Below, in pieces: positions 59,701 through 64,000 of a DNA stretch of 64,000 nt. Source of the stretch: Panulirus ornatus. Its lineage: Eukaryota; Arthropoda; Malacostraca; Decapoda; Palinuridae. Both the position numbers and the translations under genes were made by a program. Within the stretch, counting starts at the first letter, position 1, and each line of letters opens with the position of its first letter. Location: NCBI RefSeq assembly GCF_036320965.1, contig NC_092225.1, forward strand, positions 31,869,443 to 31,933,442, read 5' to 3'. Below the pieces are notes generated by a model, which was not told the origin of the DNA, made no database searches, and saw only the letters and a list, made by a program, of their open reading frames with translations.

Positions 59701-60550
59701 ACATACATACACGCCCACACACGCACATATATGTGCCTATACATTCCAACATCTTTCTTTTCTTTCATACTATTGTCATTTCCTGTGTCAGCGAGGTAGC
59801 ATTAAGAACAGAGGACTGGGCCTCTGAGGAAACATCCTCACCCAGACCCTTTCTCTGTTCCTTCCTTTGGGAAAAAAAAAAAAATGAGAGGGGAGGATTT
59901 CCAGCCCCCCGCTCCCTTCCCTTTTAATCGCCTTCTACGACACGCAGGGAATACGTGAGAAGTATTCTTTCTCCCCTATCCCCAGGGATATACATACATA
60001 AACATACACAGACATATACATATATACACATGTACATATTCATACTTGCTGCCTTCATCCATTCCCGTCGCCACTCGGTCTTGTTGATGGTGTTATTGTA
60101 CTGGAAAGCAACATTACAAGATTGTCTTTTAAAATATGTCTTAAATTAGCTAAGTTGGGAGAATAGGGCAGCACTAAACTTTTAGACTTACCCTCATTTG
60201 TCACATCTATGTTACAAGAAGCATAAAATGTCTTCCTAGCTTTACTAGTAAGCTTTCTCATAATCTCGTTTCTCATGGCAAAGCTACTCATGATGCTTGC
60301 AGATGCAGCCATTACAATGTGTACATGTGTGTAAGTGGATGTTTCATGCATTCTGTAACATATCCATGTTTGATTTTGTATTATTAATTCCTTGTATAGT
60401 TTTGTTTATGAGTATATACTGAAACCTGAAATTTCATACTGATTTTATTTGTTTTCAGTTCTGGAAGTGTACCAGTTTGCTCGAGATGCATCTGTGGCAG
60501 AACAGTGGCTGTTAGCACAGGAGCCATACCTAGTATCAGCTGAGTTTGGA
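21712..60550 (+). CDS. beta-Spec: beta-spectrin, 8 coding exons, 3' end beyond window
   Basis: Beta-spectrin cross-links actin under the plasma membrane, pairs with alpha-spectrin and binds ankyrin. Eight exons (21712-21844, 31475-31626, 40591-45305, 50664-50868, 51086-51460, 53204-53448, 53577-53800, 60459-60550) join without a frame break into 2,047 codons. Seen in order: a short acidic N-terminus ([19 protein letters not shown]) leading to [16 protein letters not shown]1 at about residues 52-155; CH2 at about 168-273; then about 16 triple-helical repeats of roughly 106 residues from about residue 300, with the usual conserved Trp and Leu spacing. The ankyrin-binding stretch (repeats 14-15, [12 protein letters not shown] to YAGDKAREI) and the start of partial repeat 17 ([19 protein letters not shown]) are present. 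Family members are about 2,100-2,300 residues, so about 250 residues are missing at the 3' end. The first coding exon has an acceptor 16 nt before the ATG, so the 5'UTR continues in an unseen upstream exon. Identification is firm; exon edges are inferred from GT/AG, phase and homology. Confidence 0.96.
22990..23190 (+). repeat. dispersed repeat family 2, copy 3
   Basis: Shows catcagaaacgccatggaat, then cctggacagggacctacaaa, then caggctgctgctttcaagac and gcccaggctatgagg. It is the clearest copy for defining the block order of the family. Confidence 0.75.
23430..23900 (+). pseudogene. decayed RTE-like reverse transcriptase relic
   Basis: Fragments in order resemble the RTE fingers and palm region: [53 protein letters not shown] and [12 protein letters not shown] (compare [19 protein letters not shown] and [10 protein letters not shown] in LINE copy B). 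Stops and frameshifts throughout. It is much older than, and diverged from, the main family here. Confidence 0.6.
24249..24270. repeat. short interstitial telomere-like run, (AACCT)4
   Basis: Four perfect AACCT units, the complement strand of the arthropod telomere repeat TTAGG. Too short to imply an old chromosome end. Confidence 0.8.
24927..25662 (+). CDS. putative alternative first coding exon of beta-spectrin
   Basis: An uninterrupted 245-codon frame lies inside intron 1. It opens at ATG 24927, directly after an in-frame TGA, and ends GAA CTA AAA G before a donor gtgatt at 25663. That leaves one base, exactly the phase of exon 1, so splicing to exon 2 (31475) reads ...[15 protein letters not shown] with no break. 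The peptide is hydrophilic, rich in Ser, Asn, Asp and Glu, with no membrane segment, and has an RSVSF site that looks like a basophilic-kinase target. From memory, the short isoform of vertebrate beta-II spectrin also uses an alternative first exon whose end (EGRFKQLQ) meets DEREAVQKK at this same junction. The frame is far too long for chance in this AT-rich intron. The alternative is an unrelated intronic gene that simply stops at TAA 25670. No transcript evidence is available here. Confidence 0.62.
26062..27749 (+). mobile_element. RTE-like LINE copy B, 5'-truncated, intact RT frame, 10-bp TSD
   Basis: This is the best reverse transcriptase copy: open from 26062 to the stop at 27546. The frame extends upstream to 25975, but that part is intron. 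Order: [59 protein letters not shown], motif [15 protein letters not shown] (Asn in place of Asp seen in sister copies), motif [14 protein letters not shown], motif [10 protein letters not shown]-terminus [17 protein letters not shown]. The short-form tail follows, then A-rich sequence. AAGATTCTTG flanks the copy at 26052-26061 and 27750-27759. The endonuclease is missing. Motif A NLEKAYD keeps the Asp of YDRVD, but the N for D change may impair catalysis. Confidence 0.92.
27760..28869. other. intron 1 sequence, no gene seen
   Basis: AT-rich; only short frames. Nothing recognised. Confidence 0.6.
28870..29035 (+). repeat. dispersed repeat family 2, copy 4
   Basis: Contains gccaggccgttgggactatg, gggctgtagcttccagcact, ttggtcaaccagtgatctgc and cccagcctgggcactggagt, in the family order. 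Confidence 0.7.
29580..29775 (-). repeat. dispersed repeat family 2, copy 5
   Basis: The minus strand reads acaaatacctacaaagtgta, then ccagccaggatatggggggt, then gggctgcagcttccaacagc, matching copy 3 in order. Confidence 0.7.
30711..30766 (+). repeat. small dispersed repeat, copy 2
   Basis: gcctggccttaatgtggact, then ttgtccatgacttgagcctt and an A-rich tail; matches 1377-1435. Confidence 0.5.
31061..31164. repeat. 52-bp tandem duplication
   Basis: Two essentially identical 52-bp units beginning tccatgacctgttgacattt at 31061 and 31113. Confidence 0.93.
31475..31626 (+). CDS. beta-Spec: beta-spectrin exon 2 (start of CH1)
   Basis: Acceptor ttcttttag ends at 31474 and donor gtgagt starts at 31627. 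It encodes [19 protein letters not shown] through LEILSGERL, residues 45-95, the first helices of the actin-binding CH1 domain. It is entered in phase 1 and left in phase 0. It is the common exon for both proposed first exons. Confidence 0.96.
32430..34060 (-). pseudogene. decayed copy of a multi-copy arthropod gene of unknown function
   Basis: Reading the minus strand from 34060 down, fragments in several frames line up in one order: [13 protein letters not shown], a frameshifted stretch that reads close to [92 protein letters not shown] and [12 protein letters not shown], then [12 protein letters not shown] recognise this order from abundant uncharacterised proteins in arthropod (and some cnidarian) genomes, which look repeat-borne. 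The longest surviving frame is 33308-33706. Multiple stops and frameshifts make it a pseudogene. There is no sign of introns. The function of the family is unknown to me; recognition is from memory and needs a protein search. Confidence 0.6.
34588..35227 (+). mobile_element. RTE-like LINE copy C, strongly 5'-truncated, short tail
   Basis: Starts at ggaaagtaaaaatgggtatg within the RT C-terminal region, open to the stop at 35030 ([20 protein letters not shown] to [11 protein letters not shown]), then the short-form tail and poly(A). No convincing target-site duplication found. Confidence 0.9.
35228..37576. other. intron 2 sequence, no gene seen
   Basis: Includes a C/A homopolymer junction at 35875-35905. 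No frame over 95 codons and no repeat family recognised. Confidence 0.55.
37577..38728 (+). mobile_element. RTE-like LINE copy D, degenerate, left part (interrupted by copy E)
   Basis: Starts inside RT motif B (gggtgtgtgatgtttccatg) and continues with motif C changed to FADGTALV (second Asp lost to Gly). Frameshifts fall near 37775, 38020 and 38085, and the family C-terminus [17 protein letters not shown] is followed by the long-form tail. The tail breaks off at 38728 where copy E is inserted and resumes at 39706. Dead and older than copies A-C. Confidence 0.85.
38729..39705 (-). mobile_element. RTE-like LINE copy E, inserted into the tail of copy D
   Basis: Minus-strand copy with poly(A) (T run 38729-38759), short-form tail, stop at 38947, and RT C-terminal frame open back to about 39690 ([17 protein letters not shown] to [11 protein letters not shown]). 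The 5' end carries a 13-bp duplication (cacatgaatcagc, 39681-39693 then 39694-39705). A 7-bp near-repeat GTCTaTG / GTCTgTG flanks it (38722-38728 and 39705-39711). Confidence 0.88.
39706..39880 (+). mobile_element. right part of LINE copy D (end of long-form tail)
   Basis: tctgtgtatgtatatgtatg through gggttgggccattcttttgt to the end gagacagtgactaagtataa. It is collinear with the long tail of copy G (57310-57480), so it completes copy D across copy E. Confidence 0.8.
40591..45305 (+). CDS. beta-Spec: beta-spectrin exon 3, giant exon (CH1 end, CH2, about 13 repeats)
   Basis: The exon follows acceptor ttatccacag and ends GAT-AG before gtaggt at 45306 (phase 2). It is 4,715 nt with no stop or intron. 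It encodes residues 96-1667: [20 protein letters not shown] closing CH1, the linker, CH2 ([14 protein letters not shown] to the [10 protein letters not shown] helix), and about 13 spectrin repeats. Repeat beginnings are recognisable, e.g. [33 protein letters not shown] and [18 protein letters not shown]. Most of the rod is thus in one exon, while the rod's C-terminal part is cut into small exons. Shorter frames inside it on either strand are shadows. Confidence 0.97.
45366..47039 (-). mobile_element. RTE-like LINE copy F, 5'-truncated, long tail, 9-bp TSD
   Basis: The minus strand runs from tgtcagattggggaagagca (RT fingers, [19 protein letters not shown]) through [21 protein letters not shown] and the C-terminus to the stop near 45805, then the full long-form tail to 45370. 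At least three frameshifts (near 46730, 46405 and 46095) inactivate it. ATAGAAGTA occurs directly at both ends (45357-45365 and 47040-47048). Confidence 0.9.
47430..48970 (+). pseudogene. decayed RTE-like endonuclease/linker relic
   Basis: Around 47850-48010 the + strand reads, with frameshifts, [37 protein letters not shown] and ALLDYM. These match [20 protein letters not shown] and [14 protein letters not shown] of the endonuclease in copy G. At 48600-48960 linker-like Lys/Arg/Glu-rich sequence with ADEGWGKG corresponds to ANEGWGER in copy G. No frame is intact. It represents an old, diverged element with only its 5' half visible. Confidence 0.6.
50664..50868 (+). CDS. beta-Spec: beta-spectrin exon 4 (repeat 13/14 region)
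   Basis: Acceptor cttctttag ends at 50663 and donor gtgagt begins at 50869. Entered in phase 2, it completes Ser of [20 protein letters not shown] and runs to LGQDYDHVT, ending in phase 0. Residues are about 1667-1735. The frame would extend to a spurious stop only by reading into intron 4. Confidence 0.94.
50869..51085 (+). other. beta-spectrin intron 4 with a decayed duplicate of the exon 5 acceptor
   Basis: Only 217 nt. Positions 50939-51025 (gctttggattgaaac ... gatttaaggagttt ... gtgatgcagaaac) parallel 51047-51125 (gctttgaattgaaac ... gatttaaggagttt ... gtgatacagaaac), the true branch/acceptor region and first 40 nt of exon 5. The upstream copy has lost its AG and its frame. Confidence 0.8.
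51086..51460 (+). CDS. beta-Spec: beta-spectrin exon 5 (repeat 14 to repeat 15, ankyrin-binding region)
   Basis: Acceptor ttgtttttcag ends at 51085 and donor gtaaag starts at 51461; both ends are phase 0. It encodes [14 protein letters not shown] through DLVMLQQQ (125 codons), containing the motif [20 protein letters not shown] that opens repeat 15 in the family. Its 5' part has a decayed tandem copy in the preceding 217-nt intron. Confidence 0.94.
51461..53203 (+). other. beta-spectrin intron 5 (phase 0, 1.7 kb)
   Basis: From gtaaag to aatctgtacag. No gene or LINE copy recognised. Confidence 0.9.
53204..53448 (+). CDS. beta-Spec: beta-spectrin exon 6 (repeat 15 to repeat 16)
   Basis: Acceptor aatctgtacag ends at 53203 and donor gtattg begins at 53449. 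It encodes [20 protein letters not shown] through [15 protein letters not shown] plus two bases of Arg. AAYAGDKA and [18 protein letters not shown] are among the best conserved stretches near the ankyrin-binding surface in beta-spectrins. Confidence 0.95.
53449..53576 (+). other. beta-spectrin intron 6 (phase 2, 128 nt)
   Basis: Bounded by gtattg and cattttcag; the junction restores Arg (AG|G) of EKPRDVSG. Confidence 0.93.
53577..53800 (+). CDS. beta-Spec: beta-spectrin exon 7 (repeat 16)
   Basis: It follows a 128-nt intron with acceptor cattttcag and ends before gtaaga at 53801 (phase 1). It encodes [19 protein letters not shown] through [11 protein letters not shown]. The motif [13 protein letters not shown] is nearly invariant in the family. 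Confidence 0.95.
54350..57502 (+). mobile_element. RTE-like LINE copy G, nearly full-length, endonuclease plus RT, inactivated
   Basis: The most complete copy. A 5'UTR (54350-54522) shared with the mini-elements leads to an APE-type endonuclease: [16 protein letters not shown] with its catalytic Glu, [29 protein letters not shown] and [12 protein letters not shown] (54523-55250, one frameshift near 54870). A basic linker follows (55366-55674). Near 55720 the sequence jumps into CSNYRG-like RT sequence: the part encoding [10 protein letters not shown] to KGKGDKSE in copy B is deleted. RT motifs A ([13 protein letters not shown]), B ([13 protein letters not shown]) and C (FADDTVLV) follow, with a one-base deletion near 56331, a C-terminus to about 57085 and the long tail. 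Flanks match in 12 of 13 bases: TACTAATtCATAT (54337-54349) and TACTAATgCATAT (57503-57515). Endonuclease plus RT in one unit and the RGIS and FADD motifs suggest the RTE clade. Confidence 0.9.
57893..58500. other. possible DNA-transposon-like or unclassified repeat sequence
   Basis: caggttgaacctctataatc at 57893 resembles the terminal sequences of pogo/Tigger-like elements, and it follows a TA. A 44-bp near-duplicate (58060-58103 and 58123-58166, sharing gattgcccttgcctgtagt) lies downstream. No matching inverted end or transposase was found. Confidence 0.25.
58725..59345 (-). mobile_element. RTE-like LINE copy H, degenerate fragment
   Basis: On the minus strand it matches RT from about motif C to the C-terminal region ([22 protein letters not shown] at 59200-59260, and [35 protein letters not shown] at 58750-58930), with frameshifts and small deletions. 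The 3' tail is missing; it ends inside the coding part at 58725. Confidence 0.82.
59355..59607 (+). mobile_element. non-autonomous LINE-derived mini-element, copy 1
   Basis: The first roughly 110 bp (gggataggggagaaagaata ... gtcgtagaaggtgac ... ggggggctggaaatcctccc) match the 5' end of LINE copy G. The last roughly 50 bp (ttaatgctaccttgctgagg ... atggtgaatagtatgaaaaa) resemble the LINE 3' end (gcgctacctcgcaaacgcgg ... gcgacaaagtataaaa). No coding part. It ends in an A-rich tail. Confidence 0.75.
59625..59750 (-). mobile_element. LINE long-form 3' tail, part 1 (interrupted)
   Basis: Minus-strand tail end (ctttgtcctgcgttagcaag ... aatggcccaacccacccaca ... cacgcccacacacgcacata) broken off at about 59750; continues at 59991. 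Confidence 0.75.
59752..59990 (-). mobile_element. non-autonomous LINE-derived mini-element, copy 2
   Basis: Reverse-complement partner of copy 1 at 59355. On the minus strand it begins tatccccagg complement (ccctggggataggggagaaa), then gcgtgtcgtagaaggcgatt, ggggggctggaaatcctccc, an A/T tract, gaacagagaaagggtctggg, and ends ttaatgctacctcgctgaca, aatagtatgaaagaaaag. It is inserted within a minus-strand LINE tail. Confidence 0.78.
59991..60078 (-). mobile_element. LINE long-form 3' tail, part 2
   Basis: tacataaacatacacagaca ... tgctgccttcatccattccc ... gtcgccac continues the long tail interrupted at 59750. No RT part follows. Confidence 0.7.
60459..60550 (+). CDS. beta-Spec: beta-spectrin exon 8 (start of partial repeat 17)
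   Basis: Acceptor ttgttttcag ends at 60458. With the last base of exon 7 it reads [19 protein letters not shown] to YLVSAEFG, the start of the partial repeat that joins alpha-spectrin in the tetramer. The donor is taken as gttagt at 60551 (GT intact, +3 T), because the following codons stop within a few residues and the family's continuation (DEVE..IKRHEAF) is absent. Later exons lie beyond 64,000. Confidence 0.9.
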
Positions 60551-60653
60551 GTTAGTATTATATTTTATTGAAAATATTGATCAGTGTTGCAAAGAACTTT
60601 AGGTATCACATTGTCATTCTGTGTTTTAAGGTTTTAGAAGAATCTCTCTCTCA

Positions 60654-60654
<1 letters not shown>

Positions 60655-60722
<68 letters not shown>
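60655..60722. repeat. (CA)n microsatellite
   Basis: About 34 CA units just beyond exon 8. Confidence 0.96.
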
Positions 60723-60724
<2 letters not shown>

Positions 60725-61101
60725 TAAACTGTGCATTGCAGCAAATTGTAGGTATAACTGAAAATGTGTTAAACCTGAAAGCATCTCCCCAGGGAAGATA
60801 TAGAGTTGTTAAGTCTTCAAGAATACCGTGGAACATACTGAAAATAAATAAGTCAGACAGTCCAGCCAGAAGCTAGAAGGATTACCCAGTGTACTACCTG
60901 GAAAAGTAAGAAACGTGTGGAACTACTATGGGAACATTTAAAAAAAACTTGATATATGGCATATGGTTAAATCAGCTGAAGATGGAATAAGAATTGATAA
61001 TCATGTAATTCAGGTGGCATCTGAGAAGAATGGCAAATAAGATGGGCAGTAAGCACTTTGTGCTAGCTCTGCCACTTTTTGTAGGTATTCATAGGTAAGT
61101 G

Positions 61102-61103
<2 letters not shown>

Positions 61104-61173
<70 letters not shown>
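61104..61173. repeat. (TC)n microsatellite
   Basis: About 35 perfect TC units. Confidence 0.96.
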
Positions 61174-61177
<4 letters not shown>

Positions 61178-61435
61178 GAGAGAATTCAGAAATACTTTAC
61201 AAACAAAGTTAAGGGGTTTCAACATGAAGTTTGCCATGAAAGACTGAATGAACATTAACTGTATATCATTAAAAGAAAGAGATTTGTGATTATCTAAGCT
61301 TGACAACTGATTGAAGGTTTAAAACAAAATATATTAAACCTGAAAGCCTCTCAACTGGGAAGATACCAAGTTGTTAAGTTGTCAAGAATACTGTGGAATA
61401 TACCAATTTTATTTTATACTTGATTACTATTGCCC

Positions 61436-61528
61436 GTTTATGTATGTATATGTGTATATGAGTGGGTGGGCCATTCTTCGTGTTTCCTGGCACTACCTCT
61501 GACACGGTAAACAGCGATTTTGTATGAT
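61436..61528 (+). mobile_element. decayed LINE tail fragment, + orientation
   Basis: tatgtatatgtgtatatgag, gtgggtgggccattcttcgt, tttcctggcactacctctga and the end aacagcgattttgtatgata follow the order of the long tail end, with several small deletions. It faces the minus-strand tail at 61573. Confidence 0.6.
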
Positions 61529-61575
61529 AATAATAATAATAATAATGATGATAGTGATAATAATGATAATGATGT
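61529..61575. repeat. (AAT)n/(GAT)n simple sequence
   Basis: Imperfect AAT, then GAT/AAT trinucleotides between two opposed LINE tails. Confidence 0.85.
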
Positions 61576-61704
61576 ATATTTATTTCATTTATTGTACTTA
61601 TTTGCTGTTTCCTGCGTCAGTGAGGTAGTGCAAGGAAACAGATGAAGAATGGCCCAACCACTCGTATACACATATATATACATAAATGCCCATATACATA
61701 TACA
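61576..61704 (-). mobile_element. LINE copy J, 3' tail part (interrupted by copy I)
   Basis: ttgctgtttcctgcgtcagt ... aggaaacagatgaagaatgg ... catatacatataca; an older minus-strand copy whose body resumes after copy I at 62195. Confidence 0.8.
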
Positions 61705-62194
61705 GTGAGTAACGTAAGGGTAAGAGAGATGTGTGGAAATAAAAAGAGCGTGGTTGAGAGAGCAGAAGAGGGTGTTTTGAAGTGGTTTGGGCACATGGAG
61801 AGAATGAGTGAGGAAAGATTGACAAAGAGGATATATGTGTCGGAGGTGGAGGGAATGAGGAGAAGAGGGAGACCAAATTGGAGGTGGAAAGATGGAGTGA
61901 AAAAGATTTTGTGTGATCGGGGCCTGAACATGCAGGAGGGTGAAAGGAGGGCAAGGAATAGAGTGAATTGGAGCGATGTGGTATACCGGGGTTGACGGGC
62001 TGTCAGTGGATTGAATCAAGGCATGTGAAGCGTCTGGGGTAAACCATGGAAAGCTGTGTAGGTATGTATATTTGCGTGTGTGGACGTATGTATATACATG
62101 TGTATGGGGGGGTTGGGCCATTTCTTTCGTCTGTTTCCTTGCGCTACCTCGCAAACGCGGGAGACAGCGACAAAGTATAATAAAATAAAAAAAA
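61705..62194 (+). mobile_element. RTE-like LINE copy I, nested in copy J, 13-bp TSD
   Basis: Starts gtgagtaacgtaagggtaag in the RT C-terminal region and is open to the stop at 61995 ([43 protein letters not shown]), then short-form tail and an A-rich end. ATATACATATACA flanks it perfectly (61692-61704 and 62195-62207), both flanks lying in copy J's tail. It is the youngest-looking truncated copy. Confidence 0.93.
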
Positions 62195-62912
62195 ATATAC
62201 ATATACATTTCAACGTATACATACATATACATACACAGACATATACATATGTGCACATGTACTTGTTCATACTTGCTGTCCCCATACATTCCCATTGCCA
62301 CTGTGCCACATAGGAAATAGCATCCCCCCTTTTCCAGCGAGGTAGCGCCAGGAAAAGACAAAAAAAAAGCCATGTTCATTCGCATTCAGTCTCTAACTGT
62401 CATGTGTAATGATAATGATAATAATACTATTGCCTGTGTTAGCAAGGTTGTGCCAGGAACTGATGCAGAAAGGTTGCCTTTGCCCACATCAGTTCTCTAG
62501 CTGTCATGTGTAATGTACTGAAATTGCAGCCCCCTGTCCACAACTAGGCCCCACAGACCTTCTCATGGTTTCCCCTGGCTGTTTCACATACCCTGGTTCA
62601 GTCCATTGACAGCACAGCATCCCCTGTATACTACATTATTCCAATTCACTTTACTCCGTGCATGCCTTTCACCTACTTTCATGTTCAGGCCCCGATCACT
62701 CAAATCTTTTCCACTCCACCCTTCCATTTCGTCTACCCTCTTCTTGTCCCCTCCACTTTTACACATATATCTTCTTTGTCTACCTCTTTTCACTCATTCT
62801 CTCCATATGTCCATACCATTTCAGCACACGCTCTTCAGCTTTCTCAACCATGCTCTTCTTATCACGACACTTCTCTCTTACCCTTATGTTACTTACTCAA
62901 TCAAACCTTTGT
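62195..62912 (-). mobile_element. LINE copy J, main part, degenerate
   Basis: Resumes the long tail (acatttcaacgtatacatac ... tgctgtccccatacattccc ... tagcgccaggaaaagac), with an extra partly duplicated tail segment at 62400-62520, then the degenerate RT C-terminus (KRIYV-like, [27 protein letters not shown]) up to about 62912. It is strongly diverged from the other copies. Confidence 0.78.
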
Positions 62913-63361
62913 TGTATATTTTATTCTGATACATTTTACAGTAAATTACATGAATCATATGTATAATGTGAACATGAACTTATGCGTATGTACAAAAAGG
63001 GTCACAACATCAGGTGCACACCCATACTGTTACAATAGCCCACTGCTGCTAAACTTGTTTTGAAACAATCTCTTCTTTAATTTCACAATAATGTTTTTTT
63101 TTAATTTTGTGTAGTTTCTTTGTAATAGTTTTGCATGTTGTTCTGTTACAATTTGCTGTAATTATATGAAAATAACCCAGAAGTGTAGACATATATGAAC
63201 CTGTATACAGATATGAGTCAGTAAGTACAGTGGTCAATGACAGCACCTGATGGCAGAGTGGCAGTTTTCCAAACTATTAACATTTTGCTAAACTAGGTCA
63301 AATTCTTTGATTTTTTAAAACCATGGGTGATTCAGAACTATAGATTGGCAGATTAAAGATT

Positions 63362-64000
63362 TGTTTATTTATTTATTTACTTTGCTTTGTTGCTGTCTCC
63401 CGCGTTGGCGAGGTAGCGCAAGGAAACAGACGAAAGAATGGCCCAACCCACCCACATACACATGTATATACATACACGTCCACACACGCAAATATACATA
63501 CCCATACATCTCAACGTATACATATATATACACACACACAGACATATACATATATACCCATGTACATAATTCATACTGTCTGCCTTTATTCATTCCCATC
63601 ACCACCTCGCCACACATGAAATAACAACCCCCTCCCCCCTCATGTGTACGAGGTCATGCTAGGAAAAGACAAACAAAGGCCACATTCATTCACACTCAGT
63701 CTCTTGCTGTCATGTAATAATGCACTGAAACCACAGCTCCCTTTCCACATCCAGGCCCCACAGAACTTTCCATGGTTTACCCCAGACACTTCACATGCCC
63801 TGGTTCAATCCATTGGCAGCACGTCAACCCCGGTATACCACATCGTTCCAATTCACTCTATTCCTTGCACGCCTTTCACCCTCCTGCATGTTCAGGCCCC
63901 GATCACTCAAAATCTTTTTCACTCCATCTTTCCACCTCCAGTTTGGTCTCCCACTTCTCATTCCCTCCACCTCTGACACATATATCCTCTTTGTCAATCT
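63362..64000 (-). mobile_element. RTE-like LINE copy K, long tail, continues past window end
   Basis: Long-form tail (63376-63795) in the minus orientation, preceded by (TTTA)n. Then the RT C-terminus on the minus strand from 64000 to the stop near 63818 ([41 protein letters not shown]). The 5' part is outside the window. Confidence 0.88.

Larger units (their letters stand above)
53801..60458 (+). other. beta-spectrin intron 7 (phase 1, 6.7 kb)
   Basis: From gtaaga to ttgttttcag. Contains LINE copies G and H, the inverted mini-element pair, and an interrupted LINE tail. 57516-58724 and 60080-60458 hold no gene that I can see. Confidence 0.92.
60551..64000 (+). other. beta-spectrin intron 8, 5' part
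   Basis: Starts gttagt at 60551 and runs out of the window. No spectrin-like coding sequence was found after it. Contents are microsatellites and LINE copies I, J and K; 62913-63361 shows no recognisable feature. Confidence 0.75.

Noticed and set aside
60568..60876. A frame after exon 8 as a further spectrin exon
   Set aside because: Made by a (CA)n array; it lacks the DEVE..IKRHEAF continuation expected of repeat 17.

Overview
The window is from a large, repeat-rich animal genome, most likely an arthropod and probably a decapod crustacean. The grounds are an arthropod-type beta-spectrin gene with long introns, long (GT)n, (GA)n and (TA)n microsatellites, a short run of the arthropod telomere pentamer (CCTAA/TTAGG), and many copies of one APE-endonuclease non-LTR retrotransposon. 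No species can be named from sequence alone.

One host gene is clear: beta-spectrin on the + strand, from the start codon at 21,712 to exon 8 at about 60,550. The eight coding exons join in frame to 6,141 nt (2,047 codons). They cover the N-terminal actin-binding CH pair, spectrin repeats 1-16 including the ankyrin-binding region, and the start of the partial repeat 17. The rest of the tetramerisation region and any PH domain lie beyond the window. Exon 3 is a single uninterrupted 4,715-nt exon. A 735-nt open frame inside intron 1 (24,927-25,662) ends in a splice donor of exactly the phase needed to join exon 2, and is proposed as an alternative first coding exon.

The 21.7 kb upstream of the start codon shows no recognisable protein gene. 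It holds microsatellites, minisatellites (notably a 33-bp array at 14.4-14.8 kb that is open on both strands), a CpG-richer stretch with two (GA)n arrays near 10.4-11.7 kb, and one retrotransposon cluster at 4.2-6.0 kb.

The introns are dominated by one RTE-like LINE family, with about a dozen copies in both orientations. The longest copy (54,350-57,502) keeps both the APE-type endonuclease and the reverse transcriptase, with frame breaks and an internal deletion. Several copies have target-site duplications of 9-13 bp and two are nested inside older copies. The family occurs with a long and a short 3' tail. A small non-autonomous derivative that joins the LINE 5' end to a LINE-like 3' end is present twice as an inverted pair (59.36-59.99 kb). 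Intron 2 also holds a decayed copy of a multi-copy arthropod gene of unknown function, on the minus strand (32.4-34.1 kb). Intron 4 holds a decayed tandem copy of the exon 5 acceptor region.
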